Below, piece after piece: positions 1 to 8,569 of a DNA stretch of 64,000 nucleotides. The stretch is from Flavobacterium sandaracinum. Lineage in GTDB: Bacteria > Bacteroidota > Bacteroidia > Flavobacteriales > Flavobacteriaceae. Each line of letters starts with the position of its first letter. Position 1 is the first letter of the stretch. The stretch spans positions 124,001 to 188,000 of the forward strand of contig NZ_SMFN01000003.1 in assembly GCF_004349135.1 (NCBI RefSeq). Reading direction: 5' to 3'. A model generated the notes under the pieces. That model ran no database searches. It was not told the origin of the DNA and saw only the letters and a program-made list of their open reading frames with translations. The position numbers and the translations under genes are program-made.

Positions 1-71
1 AGCTCCTTCTTTGTCAATAGAAAAAAGATTTTAGACTTGTGAGTTGCAACGTACAGCTAGATTAGGTCCAA
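1..71. repeat. Dispersed intergenic repeat, copy A (3' part only)
   Basis: The window opens inside a repeat that recurs at 6897-7084 and 47775-47915. Shared pieces are an AGCTCCTT-like block, a GAAAAAAG block and the closing motif TACAGCTAGATTAGGTCC, which appears in the other copies as AGCTGGATTAGG. The left part lies outside the window. It directly precedes a small lipoprotein gene and encodes nothing visible. Confidence 0.6.
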
Positions 72-92
72 AAAAAATAAAATAAACTAAAA

Positions 93-467
93 ATGAAAAA
101 GATATTATTACTACTTCCGTTTCTGTCACTACTATCTTGTTATGATGCCGAACGCAGCTGCAAAGACTTTAAAACTGGTAAATTCAAGTTTGAATATGAA
201 GTAAACGGTGTCAAAAAAACTACTGTTTTTAAACGCAACGACAGTATTGAAATCGAAACTTTTGAAGGCAAAACTGATACCGCTTCGATCCGATGGGTAA
301 ACGATTGTGAATATGTTTTACAAAAAATTCATCCTAAAAATATGGCTGAGGAAAAAGCCATTGGTATGAAAATTTTGACAACCTCAAAAAATTCTTATAC
401 CTTTGAGTTTGGAATGGTAGGTTCAGATGCCAAACAAAGAGGAACTGTAACTAAGATTGCGGATTAA
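93..467 (+). CDS. Small hypothetical lipoprotein
   Basis: A 124-aa protein with a lipoprotein signal: a Lys-rich start, a hydrophobic stretch and a lipobox ending in Cys16 (SLLSC). The mature part is polar and contains a second Cys near residue 23, with no catalytic motif I recognise. It probably sits in the cell envelope, anchored in a membrane facing the periplasm. It is followed 26 bp later by terC on the same strand, so the two may be co-transcribed. The ATG lies downstream of an A-rich leader typical of this group. Function unknown; the existence of the gene is well supported by the signal peptide and coherent codons. Confidence 0.75.
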   Translation: MKKILLLLPFLSLLSCYDAERSCKDFKTGKFKFEYEVNGVKKTTVFKRNDSIEIETFEGKTDTASIRWVNDCEYVLQKIHPKNMAEEKAIGMKILTTSKNSYTFEFGMVGSDAKQRGTVTKIAD

Positions 468-493
468 GTAGTATAATTTATAACTAAAATAAA

Positions 494-1267
494 ATGGAAG
501 TATTTTTAAATCCTGACGCTTGGGTGGCGCTGTTAACATTGACTTTTCTTGAAATCATTTTAGGAATTGACAATATTATTTTCATATCGATTGTAACGGG
601 GAAATTACCCCCTGAAAAACGAAAAAAGGCGACACAAATTGGTTTATTCTTAGCAATGTTTATGCGAATTGCCTTATTATTTGGAATCACACTTCTTATT
701 GCAATGAAAGAACCCTGGTTTAGTATAGACTGGGGTTGGTTCTCTGCCCATTTTAATGGACAAGCAATGATTCTATTGGGTGGAGGTATGTTTCTGATTT
801 ACAAAAGTACCAAAGAAATTCACGAAAAAGTAGATTACAAAGGCGAAGAAGAAAAGGATTTAAAATCGACAGCAGCCAAATCATTTGGCAATGTAATCTT
901 TCAGATTTTATTGATTGACCTTATTTTCTCTGTTGATAGTATTCTTACTGCTGTTGGGATGACTAATGGACTAGAAGGTGCATTGTATATCATGGTCACA
1001 GCCGTTGTAATTTCGGTTTGTGTGATGATGCTGTTTGCCGTTCCAGTAGGAACATTTGTAAACAATAATCCCTCCATCCAGATCTTAGGTTTAGCCTTCT
1101 TGATTTTGATTGGTTTCATGCTAATCACGGAGAGCATGCACTTATCAGAAGCCGTATTAGTAGGACAGACTGTAGGAGCAGTGCCAAAAGCCTATCTATA
1201 CTTTGCTATTGCTTTCTCATTAGGGGTAGAATTCCTGAACATGAAAATGCGAAAGAAAAAGAAATAA
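494..1267 (+). CDS. TerC family integral membrane protein
   Basis: A 257-aa polytopic membrane protein of the TerC family. The two family signatures are visible: FLEIILGIDNIIF near residues 18-30 and LIDLIFSVDSILTAVG near 138-153. Both carry acidic residues inside membrane helices that are thought to handle metal ions. About seven hydrophobic segments span the length and the C-terminus is a Lys/Arg-rich tail (KMRKKKK), as expected for a cytoplasmic end. TerC relatives are linked to tellurite resistance and, in some bacteria, to manganese efflux or metal loading of exported proteins; which applies here cannot be read from sequence. A strong hairpin terminator follows directly. Confidence 0.9.
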   Translation: MEVFLNPDAWVALLTLTFLEIILGIDNIIFISIVTGKLPPEKRKKATQIGLFLAMFMRIALLFGITLLIAMKEPWFSIDWGWFSAHFNGQAMILLGGGMFLIYKSTKEIHEKVDYKGEEEKDLKSTAAKSFGNVIFQILLIDLIFSVDSILTAVGMTNGLEGALYIMVTAVVISVCVMMLFAVPVGTFVNNNPSIQILGLAFLILIGFMLITESMHLSEAVLVGQTVGAVPKAYLYFAIAFSLGVEFLNMKMRKKKK

Positions 1268-1279
1268 TATTTCACAAAA

Positions 1280-1307
1280 AAAGCGCTCCATGAGCGCTTT
1301 TCTTTTA
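1280..1307. terminator. Bidirectional intrinsic terminator between terC and parC
   Basis: A 9-bp perfect stem (AAAGCGCTC at 1280-1288, GAGCGCTTT at 1292-1300) with a 3-nt loop, followed by a T-rich tract and preceded by an A tract. It can serve terC on the plus strand and parC (stop at 1305) on the minus strand. Confidence 0.85.
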
Positions 1308-4016
1308 TTCTAAACTTAAAGTTATTTGACCATCATCGTCTAATTGAACATCGGAATCATCGGCACTAGTATTTCCTAAAACTTCCAACTCTTCGGGAAT
1401 TACGGCGACTGGAATGTCATAAGGCAACGACTCTAAAAGGTTTACTTGCTTCAATTTATCTGCTGTTAATTGATTCCCTAACGCCTTAAATCCTTTTATG
1501 GCAATATAGGATTCTATGTCTACGGTCATGTTTTCTTTCTGAACGCCTTTTACTTTTGTAAAAACCAATTCGGCAACAGGGCGGTAATCGGTCGATACAA
1601 TTTCAAGATGTGAGTTTGTATGTTCTGTAATAAAGCTCTCTTCTTTATTTTCCGTTTCTACCAAAAAGCGTTTGATGTAATAACGTTCTTTTTCTCCATC
1701 ATAATAAATGGCTGAAATTGGTTTCTTTGGAATCCATTTTTCAAGAACGATCATATCTTGATCAAAATGAGTGGATAACTCGGGCGTAATTACTTTAATT
1801 TTTCCGTTTTGCGTAACAATTAAAATTTTATCACTTGGTCTGAATTCGCCAAGTAACTCTCCTCGCCCATCCACATTTAGCCTTTGTACCGTGTCATCAA
1901 ACCAGACTTTTCTTGGCAATAAAGTAGAAATTCCTTTCTCTTTCAATTCGATTTTTTTGATGGGATACTTGGTTACCAAATTCCCTTTGGAAGCACGTCC
2001 CTTTATCGCTAAACTCGCAAAATCAATATCGAATTTAAGTTTTTTGACACTTCCCACCTGGCGCAATAAAATGGTAATCACTTCTGCTTCACCGTTTGGA
2101 TTACAAGAAAAATATACCACTTGAGAACCCGCAGTTTCATTGGTTAAATCATACGCTTTGTCACGCGTAACTCCCGAAACATTGAATCGTTTGATATACG
2201 ATGGACCTGATTTTCCATCACGGTAAATCATGTTGTAAATGGTACGCTTATCACTTTTGTCAAAAATAGCAATGTGAATAATATCCTTACCCACAAAGGT
2301 TTTTGCATCTACTTTGGTAATCATCATTTTTCCATCACGAAGAAAAACAATTACATCATCAATATCCGAACAATCCGTAACATATTCGTCTTTTTTCAAG
2401 CTTGTACCCACAAAACCTTCTTCTTTATTGACGTATAATTTAGTGTTTCTTAAAACCACTTTTGTAGCTTCAATATCATCAAAAATTCGAAGTTCCGTTT
2501 GGCGTTCGCGTCCTTTTCCGTATTTCTCTTTTAATTTGGTAAAGTAAGCAATCGCAAAATCAATAAGGTGTTCTAAATTGTGCTTTACTTGTTCGATATC
2601 GCCTTCAAGTGATTCTATTTTATCTTGTGCCTTATTGCTATCGAATTTAGAAATACGCATGATTCGGATATCCAATAAACGCAGAATATCGTCTTCGGTA
2701 ACCGCTCGCTTTAAATGTTTCGTATGTGGTTTTAAACCATCATCAACCGCTTTTATTACCGTTTCCCGCGTCGTCATTTCTTCAATGTCACGATAGATTT
2801 TATTTTCAATAAAAATTCGTTCCAAAGAAAGAAAATGCCATTGTTCTTCCAATTCACTCAATTGGATTTCCAATTCGCTTTTAAGCAATTGAACAGTTCT
2901 GTGCGTTGATATTTTCAACATTTCAGAAACGCCTATAAACAGCGGTTTGTTATCTTCAATCACACAACCCAATGGCGCCACCGAAGTTTCGCAAGCCGTA
3001 AATGCGAACAAAGCATCGATAGTCTTATCTGGAGAAACACCCGGAAAAAGATGAATTAATATCTCTACCTCAGCAGCGGTATTGTCTTCAATTTTTTTGA
3101 TTTTGATTTTACCTTTTTCGTTCGCCTTCAAAATACTATCAATCAAAGTTGTTGTATTTGTAGAAAACGGAATTTGGGTTATTACGAGCGTATTCTTATC
3201 GAGTTGACCAATTTTAGCCCGCACCCGAACCCGTCCGCCACGCAATCCATCATTGTAATTAGACACATCAGCAATACCTTGTGTCATAAAATCCGGATAC
3301 AGTGTAAAAGGTTTTCCCTTTAATATTTTTATCGAAGAATCAATTAATTCATTGAAATTATGAGGCAACACTTTTGTCGAAAGACCGACTGCAATACCTT
3401 CAGCTCCTTGTGCTAAAAGCAGCGGAAACTTCACCGGAAGATTGTTCGGTTCCGCTCTTCGTCCATCATAAGAAACACCCCAGTCCGTAATTTTTGGACT
3501 ATAAATAACCTCCAAAGCAAATTTAGACAAACGTGCTTCAATGTAACGCGAAGCCGCAGCACCATCACCTGTTAGAATATTCCCCCAGTTTCCCTGACAG
3601 TCTATCAATAATTCTTTTTGACCAATTTGCACCATCGCATCACCAATACTTTGATCACCGTGGGGATGATACTGCATAGTGTGCCCAACAACATTGGCAA
3701 CTTTATTATAACGGCCGTCATCTAGCTCTTTTAGCGAGTGCATGATTCGGCGTTGTACCGGTTTAAATCCATCCTCAATAGCAGGAACGGCACGCTCCAG
3801 AATTACATACGATGCATAATCTAGAAACCAGTCTTTGTACATTCCCGTAACTTTGGTAATGGTATCGTTTCCGTCTTCTTGATTATCGTAAAAATGTTGC
3901 CCTCCAGAAGAGATTATATCTTCAAAACCTTCGTCATTTGATTCGTTTGAATCATTTGTTTCGTCTTGCGATTCGTCTTCATTTGGGATGATGTTATCTT
4001 CGTCTTCGTCTTTCAT
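1305..4016 (-). CDS. parC: DNA topoisomerase IV subunit A (ParC/GyrA family)
   Basis: A 903-aa type IIA topoisomerase A subunit. The breakage-reunion domain follows an unusually acidic N-terminal stretch of about 50 residues rich in Asp, Glu, Asn and Ser. The active-site tyrosine that bonds covalently to DNA is Tyr158 in the ASRYIEARL context, and the QRRIMHSL motif lies upstream near residue 90. A long coiled-coil gate region sits around 370-490, followed by a C-terminal DNA-binding domain and an acidic tail. With ParE it decatenates daughter chromosomes by passing one duplex through another using ATP. parE lies upstream on the same strand, separated only by a 61-aa ORF, so the three form a likely operon. 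GyrA is the alternative, but pairing with a 620-aa ParE-like partner favours topoisomerase IV. Confidence 0.93.
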   Translation of the reverse strand: MKDEDEDNIIPNEDESQDETNDSNESNDEGFEDIISSGGQHFYDNQEDGNDTITKVTGMYKDWFLDYASYVILERAVPAIEDGFKPVQRRIMHSLKELDDGRYNKVANVVGHTMQYHPHGDQSIGDAMVQIGQKELLIDCQGNWGNILTGDGAAASRYIEARLSKFALEVIYSPKITDWGVSYDGRRAEPNNLPVKFPLLLAQGAEGIAVGLSTKVLPHNFNELIDSSIKILKGKPFTLYPDFMTQGIADVSNYNDGLRGGRVRVRAKIGQLDKNTLVITQIPFSTNTTTLIDSILKANEKGKIKIKKIEDNTAAEVEILIHLFPGVSPDKTIDALFAFTACETSVAPLGCVIEDNKPLFIGVSEMLKISTHRTVQLLKSELEIQLSELEEQWHFLSLERIFIENKIYRDIEEMTTRETVIKAVDDGLKPHTKHLKRAVTEDDILRLLDIRIMRISKFDSNKAQDKIESLEGDIEQVKHNLEHLIDFAIAYFTKLKEKYGKGRERQTELRIFDDIEATKVVLRNTKLYVNKEEGFVGTSLKKDEYVTDCSDIDDVIVFLRDGKMMITKVDAKTFVGKDIIHIAIFDKSDKRTIYNMIYRDGKSGPSYIKRFNVSGVTRDKAYDLTNETAGSQVVYFSCNPNGEAEVITILLRQVGSVKKLKFDIDFASLAIKGRASKGNLVTKYPIKKIELKEKGISTLLPRKVWFDDTVQRLNVDGRGELLGEFRPSDKILIVTQNGKIKVITPELSTHFDQDMIVLEKWIPKKPISAIYYDGEKERYYIKRFLVETENKEESFITEHTNSHLEIVSTDYRPVAELVFTKVKGVQKENMTVDIESYIAIKGFKALGNQLTADKLKQVNLLESLPYDIPVAVIPEELEVLGNTSADDSDVQLDDDGQITLSLE

Positions 4017-4063
4017 TAAATATATTCTCTTGAATAGTAGTTGATTGGATTTTTTCTAAAATG

Positions 4064-4249
4064 CTAAAAAGAATATTTTTCTTTACAAATATGCTCTTCC
4101 TTTTTAACTTCAATTCCATTTTGATCCACCTCTTTTTTCACAAGTGTTTCACATTCTTCATGATCATTGCTCATTATGATAAAAAAAGTAGTAGAAAAAC
4201 TAATCACAAATAATAAAGCGGTAAAAATTAATGTGTTTTTTGTAGGCAT
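4064..4249 (-). CDS. 61-aa single-pass membrane protein between parE and parC
   Basis: A small ORF lying 11 bp after parE and 47 bp before parC on the same strand. The N-terminal half is one hydrophobic helix (residues about 8-27) after MPTKNT. The rest is charged, with a Cys/Glu/Lys-rich tail containing two Cys (CETLVKKE and ICKEKY). No family recognised. Its tight position inside the topoisomerase IV operon suggests it is translated. It could be an envelope protein carried in the operon for historical reasons rather than a topoisomerase partner. Confidence 0.6.
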   Translation of the reverse strand: MPTKNTLIFTALLFVISFSTTFFIIMSNDHEECETLVKKEVDQNGIEVKKEEHICKEKYSF

Positions 4250-4260
4250 CTTATAACTTT

Positions 4261-6123
4261 TTAAACTTTGTCAATTACATCCAATTCCACCTTCAAATTC
4301 TTGATGATAAATTCCTGTCTGTCTGGCGTATTTTTACCCATATAGAAAGACAATAACTGCTCAATTGAGGTGTTCTTGTCCATCATAATAGGATCTAAAC
4401 GAATGGTTTCTCCAATGAAATTCTTGAACTCATCTGGGGAAATTTCTCCCAATCCCTTAAATCTTGTGATTTCCGGTTTTGGTTTTAGTTTTTCGATGGC
4501 TTCTTTACGTTCTTCTTCAGAATAGCAATAAATGGTTTCTTTCTTGTTCCGAACCCTAAAAAGTGGCGTTTGCAAGATATACAAATGCCCTTCTTTGATC
4601 AATTCAGGAAAAAACTGGAGAAAAAATGTAATCAATAACAATCGAATGTGCATTCCATCGACATCGGCATCGGTTGCGATTACAATGTTGTTGTACCGCA
4701 ATTTTTCTAATCCATCTTCAATATCCAATGCCGCCTGTAGTAAATTGAATTCTTCATTTTCGTAAACAATTTTCTTACTCATTCCGTAGGAGTTCAAAGG
4801 CTTACCACGCAAACTAAAAACTGCTTGTGTATTGACATCGCGAGACTTTGTAATAGACCCAGAAGCTGAATCTCCCTCAGTAATAAAAAGCGTACTTTCT
4901 AAATTCCTAGGGTTTTTTGTATCCGGAAGATGGGCGCGACAATCTCTTAATTTCTTGTTGTGTAAATTCGCTTTTTTAGCACGATCAGTTGCTAATTTTC
5001 GAATACCAGAAAGCTCTTTTCGTTCCCTTTCGGCTTGGAGAATTTTGCGTAATAATGCGTCTGAAGTTGCAGGATTCTTGTGTAGATAATTATCTAACTT
5101 TGTTTTCACAAAATCATTTACAAAAGTACGTACCGAAGGCATTCCTGGCTCAGAACCCATATCAGTTGATCCTAATTTGGTTTTGGTTTGTGACTCAAAA
5201 ACCGGCTCCATTACTTTGATACTAACTGCTGTTACAATAGATTTTCGAACATCTGAAGCTTCAAAACTTTTATTATAAAACTCCCGAATCGTTTTTACGA
5301 TTGCTTCGCGATAAGCGGCGAGATGCGTTCCTCCTTGCGTTGTATTTTGACCATTTACGAAGGAATGGTATTCTTCACTGTATTGTGTTTTGCTGTGGGT
5401 CAAAGCAATCTCTATATCATCGCCTTTCAGATGAATAATTGGGTATTCAAGATCCTCAACATTAATGGTTTCTTCTAATAAATCTTTCAGACCATTTTCA
5501 GAAAAATATTTTTCTCCATTGAATAAAATAGTTAAACCATTGTTTAGATAACAATAGTTTTTAAGCATTTTAATAATATATTCGTAACGGAATTTGTAGT
5601 TTTTGAAAATCGCTTCATCTGGAATAAAAGTAACTTTAGTTCCTTTGCGTTTCGTAGTTTCAATAATAGCTTCTTCGAGAACTAAGTTTCCTGCTGAAAA
5701 TTCTGCTGCTTTTTGTTTTTCATCCCGAACGGATTCTACACGGAAATAATTAGACAAAGCATTTACTGCTTTTGTACCAACTCCATTCAAACCAACGGAT
5801 TTTTTAAATGCCAAAGAATCGTATTTTCCTCCAGTATTCATCTTAGAAACTACATCAATCACTTTTCCCAATGGAATCCCCCGACCGTAATCCCTAACGG
5901 TAACGGTTTTATCCTTGATGGTTACCTCAATAGTTTTACCCGCTCCCATGACAAATTCATCGATACAGTTGTCGAGAACTTCTTTTAAAAGAATATAAAT
6001 ACCATCATCTGGCGAGGAACCGTCTCCCAATTTCCCGATGTACATTCCGGGACGCATGCGAATATGTTCTTTCCAGTCGAGTGACCGAATGTTATCTTCG
6101 GTATATTGATTTTGATCGGACAT
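4261..6123 (-). CDS. parE: DNA topoisomerase IV subunit B (ParE)
   Basis: A 620-aa ATPase subunit of topoisomerase IV. The GHKL ATP-binding fold is seen in [17 protein letters not shown] (the Asn/Glu Bergerat motif), DYGRGIP and [11 protein letters not shown]. The TOPRIM metal-binding region follows with TEGDSASGS (Glu416) and DADVD (Asp485, 487, 489). The length fits ParE rather than GyrB, which usually carries an extra insert in the tail. It binds and hydrolyses ATP to drive strand passage by ParC. It is the first gene of the minus-strand run parE, 61-aa ORF, parC. The start [20 protein letters not shown] is typical of this family in Bacteroidota. Confidence 0.95.
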   Translation of the reverse strand: MSDQNQYTEDNIRSLDWKEHIRMRPGMYIGKLGDGSSPDDGIYILLKEVLDNCIDEFVMGAGKTIEVTIKDKTVTVRDYGRGIPLGKVIDVVSKMNTGGKYDSLAFKKSVGLNGVGTKAVNALSNYFRVESVRDEKQKAAEFSAGNLVLEEAIIETTKRKGTKVTFIPDEAIFKNYKFRYEYIIKMLKNYCYLNNGLTILFNGEKYFSENGLKDLLEETINVEDLEYPIIHLKGDDIEIALTHSKTQYSEEYHSFVNGQNTTQGGTHLAAYREAIVKTIREFYNKSFEASDVRKSIVTAVSIKVMEPVFESQTKTKLGSTDMGSEPGMPSVRTFVNDFVKTKLDNYLHKNPATSDALLRKILQAERERKELSGIRKLATDRAKKANLHNKKLRDCRAHLPDTKNPRNLESTLFITEGDSASGSITKSRDVNTQAVFSLRGKPLNSYGMSKKIVYENEEFNLLQAALDIEDGLEKLRYNNIVIATDADVDGMHIRLLLITFFLQFFPELIKEGHLYILQTPLFRVRNKKETIYCYSEEERKEAIEKLKPKPEITRFKGLGEISPDEFKNFIGETIRLDPIMMDKNTSIEQLLSFYMGKNTPDRQEFIIKNLKVELDVIDKV

Positions 6124-6252
6124 TGTAGGTTTTGTGGATTTGGTGCTAATGTAGTGTAATTCGATAAAAATTAAAATAGGAAACCATCAAAGTTATCAAA
6201 AATGATATTGACATTTTCTATTTCAAGATTTAAACATTAAAAAATTAAAAGA

Positions 6253-6774
6253 TTAAAAATTCTTAACAAGTTCTTTCAACTGGTTATCCAATTCAGAGTT
6301 GGAAATCTTACCGTTTACAATATCAAAATTAGCATCGAAACTAGGTAAAGAAAATGTTTCTTTTATATTTCCACCATAAAATGGAAATGCATTTTTAGCA
6401 ATTCCCAATACGCTTGCTGCTCCTTTTGCTCCGGTAGATGTGGCCATCAGCAACATGGGTTTTTCCTGAAAAACTTTTGCATTTATTCTAGTACACCAAT
6501 CAAAAACATTTTTGAATGCCACGGAATAGTTTCCATTATTTTCTGCCATGGAAACCACCAAAATATCAGCAGTAGCAATTTTATCTAAAAACGCTTGCGC
6601 CAATGCGTGGTGTCCTGTTTCTTTCTCGATATCCACGCTATATATTGGCATTTGGAAGTCATTTAAATCTAAAACTTCAACTTCTCCATTTTCAAATAAA
6701 TGAGCTGCGTAGGTCGCTAATTTCTTATTGATGGAATTCTTACTAGGGCTTGCGCCAAAGGCAATTATTTTCAT
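6253..6774 (-). CDS. NADPH-dependent FMN reductase family protein
   Basis: A 173-aa flavodoxin-like reductase. The phosphate-binding loop for FMN is GASPSKNSINKKLA at the N-terminus, followed by SMAENNGNYSVAFKNVFDW in the middle, which forms the second flavin loop, and ATSTGAKGAASVLG. Such enzymes use NAD(P)H to reduce flavin and then quinones, metals or azo compounds; the physiological acceptor cannot be predicted. It is cytosolic, with no signal peptide or membrane helix. It lies upstream of parE on the same strand with a 129-bp AT-rich gap, so it probably has its own promoter or is the first gene of a longer transcript. Confidence 0.88.
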   Translation of the reverse strand: MKIIAFGASPSKNSINKKLATYAAHLFENGEVEVLDLNDFQMPIYSVDIEKETGHHALAQAFLDKIATADILVVSMAENNGNYSVAFKNVFDWCTRINAKVFQEKPMLLMATSTGAKGAASVLGIAKNAFPFYGGNIKETFSLPSFDANFDIVNGKISNSELDNQLKELVKNF

Positions 6775-6896
6775 GATTGTTCGTTTTTGTTAAAAGTAGT
6801 GAAAATAAAACAGTAATAAAATAATTCGCCGCTGATTCGCAGATTACAAAACAAAAAAGAAAAACGAATCTTCATTTTTTTCTCTGCATCACTTTT

Positions 6897-7084
6897 ACCC
6901 CAGATTGAAACGGAAAGCATTTTTCAAATCCATGTCATTTTTTCTTGACATAAAAGAGCGACCAACGGAAGTTCTTTTATGACTTAGAAAAAAGAGATGG
7001 ATGGGGAAATATTACTTCACCAAAGTTTTATTTTCATTGGTGTTCAGTGAACTTCGTTTGAAGAGCAAAGCTGGATTAGGTCCA
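6897..7084. repeat. Dispersed intergenic repeat, copy B
   Basis: The intergenic space 6775-7170 is mostly filled by this repeat. It begins with ACCCCAGATTGAAACGG, has a central hairpin (stem at 6951-6959 and 6971-6979, with GAGCGACC in the 5' side and loop), then TATGACTTAGAAAAAAG, and ends with AGCTGGATTAGGTCC. The same blocks in the same order occur at 47775-47915, and the 3' blocks at 1-71. No coding potential is apparent. Confidence 0.7.
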
Positions 7085-7100
7085 AAAAATGTTAGACATA

Positions 7101-7131
7101 AAAAAACCTGCAAAATTTCTTCTGCAGGTTT
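7101..7131 (-). terminator. Intrinsic terminator of ychF
   Basis: Read on the minus strand, a 9-bp stem (AAACCTGCA with TGCAGGTTT) runs into a T tract. It lies 40 bp beyond the ychF stop codon. Confidence 0.8.
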
Positions 7132-7170
7132 GGTGTTTTCGTAATGAGATTGCTTCGTTCCTCGCAAGGA

Positions 7171-8265
7171 CTAGACGTTAAAACGGAAATGCATTACATC
7201 ACCATCTTTAACAATATATTCTTTTCCTTCTACTTTGAATTTTCCAGCTTCTTTACATTTGGCTTCTGATCTATAATGAACGAAATCTTCGTATGCAATA
7301 ACTTCAGCGCGAATGAACCCTTTTTCAAAATCAGTATGAATAACTCCTGCAGCTTGTGGCGCAGTAGAACCAACATTGATAGTCCAAGCACGAACTTCTT
7401 TGACACCGGCGGTAAAATAAGTTTGTTGCTTCAATAATTTATACGCTGCACGAATCAAAACTGATGCGCCTGGCTCAGTTAATCCCATATCTTCAAGAAA
7501 AACTTGACGCTCTTCATAGCTTTCTAATTCGGTAATATCAGCCTCAGCTCCTACAGAAAGAATGATCACTTCGGCATCTTCATCCTTTACTAATTCCCGA
7601 ATCTGATCTACGTAGGCATTTCCGTTTACCGCTGAATTCTCATCTACATTACAAACGTACAAAACAGGTTTTGCAGTAATCAGTTGAAAAGATTCCATTA
7701 AAACTTCCTCATCGTTGTTTTGCGGAGTCACCGTTCTAGCTGATTTTGCTTGCAGTAACGTCTCTCTAATTCGGTCTAAAAGTGCTTTTTCGGTTTGTGC
7801 TTCTTTGTTGCCTGTTTTGGCTGCACGATTTACTTTCTCCAAACGTTTTTCAACATTCTCTAAATCTTTCAACTGCAGCTCAATATCGATGGTTTCTTTG
7901 TCACGAATGGGATTTACATTACCATCAACGTGAACAATATTATCATTGTCAAAACAACGCAATACGTGAATAATTGCATTACATTCTCTAATGTTACCAA
8001 GAAACTGATTTCCTAGACCTTCCCCTTTACTAGCTCCTTTTACCAATCCTGCAATATCAACAATATCAACAGTAGCCATTTGCACACGCTCTGGTTTTAC
8101 TAATTCTTCCAATTTCTCTATTCTGGAATCCGGAACATTTACAACACCTATATTAGGTTCGATTGTACAAAAAGGAAAGTTAGCACTTTGCGCTTTTGCA
8201 TTTGATAAACAATTGAATAATGTTGATTTTCCAACATTCGGTAATCCTACAATTCCTGCTTTCAT
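7171..8265 (-). CDS. ychF: Redox-regulated GTPase/ATPase YchF
   Basis: A 364-aa Obg-family P-loop protein of normal YchF length. The G1 loop is GLPNVGKST at residues 6-14 and the G3 region is DIAGLVKGASKGEGLGNQFL. The G4 motif is the YchF variant NVDE, which explains the family's preference for ATP over GTP. A coiled-coil insertion lies around 125-170 and a TGS domain forms the C-terminal third, ending VKDGDVMHFRFNV. YchF (OLA1 in eukaryotes) binds ribosomes and modulates oxidative-stress responses. It is transcribed alone, with a terminator just downstream and a 300-bp divergent gap before the TonB receptor gene. Confidence 0.96.
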   Translation of the reverse strand: MKAGIVGLPNVGKSTLFNCLSNAKAQSANFPFCTIEPNIGVVNVPDSRIEKLEELVKPERVQMATVDIVDIAGLVKGASKGEGLGNQFLGNIRECNAIIHVLRCFDNDNIVHVDGNVNPIRDKETIDIELQLKDLENVEKRLEKVNRAAKTGNKEAQTEKALLDRIRETLLQAKSARTVTPQNNDEEVLMESFQLITAKPVLYVCNVDENSAVNGNAYVDQIRELVKDEDAEVIILSVGAEADITELESYEERQVFLEDMGLTEPGASVLIRAAYKLLKQQTYFTAGVKEVRAWTINVGSTAPQAAGVIHTDFEKGFIRAEVIAYEDFVHYRSEAKCKEAGKFKVEGKEYIVKDGDVMHFRFNV

Positions 8266-8569
8266 CGGTAGATACTATTTTGTTTTTTTAATGGAATATT
8301 GCATCGCCCCTTTTCTATTCTAAGGATAGAATTCCGTACGAATACATGCTGCTTTTATAACTCATACGATATTAAAATTAAAATACGGAATAAGCGCTAA
8401 AAGTTTGCAAATATACCATTTTAAAAATGTTTTAAATAATTAAAAATTAGGCATTAAAAAAGGCTAATATTTTTTTTACTGAAATTTGAAAAATATGTTA
8501 TAATTGTGTTAAAAAAAAATTATATTGCGGCTGATTTCAAACCAAAACAAAAACCTAATACAACTTATT
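8266..8569. other. Divergent intergenic region ychF / TonB receptor
   Basis: About 300 bp, very AT-rich toward the receptor side. It must hold the promoters of both flanking genes. A near-consensus TATAATTG at 8499-8506 lies about 65 bp before the receptor ATG, but no well-spaced upstream element accompanies it. I see no RNA gene or repeat here. Confidence 0.4.

Noticed and set aside
1771-5219. Several plus-strand ORFs opposite parC and parE
   Set aside because: They are antisense shadows of strongly conserved topoisomerase genes, with no domains of their own.
8525-8569. Upstream TTG start for the TonB receptor
   Set aside because: It would place 15 polar residues before a clean signal peptide; the ATG at 8570 fits better.
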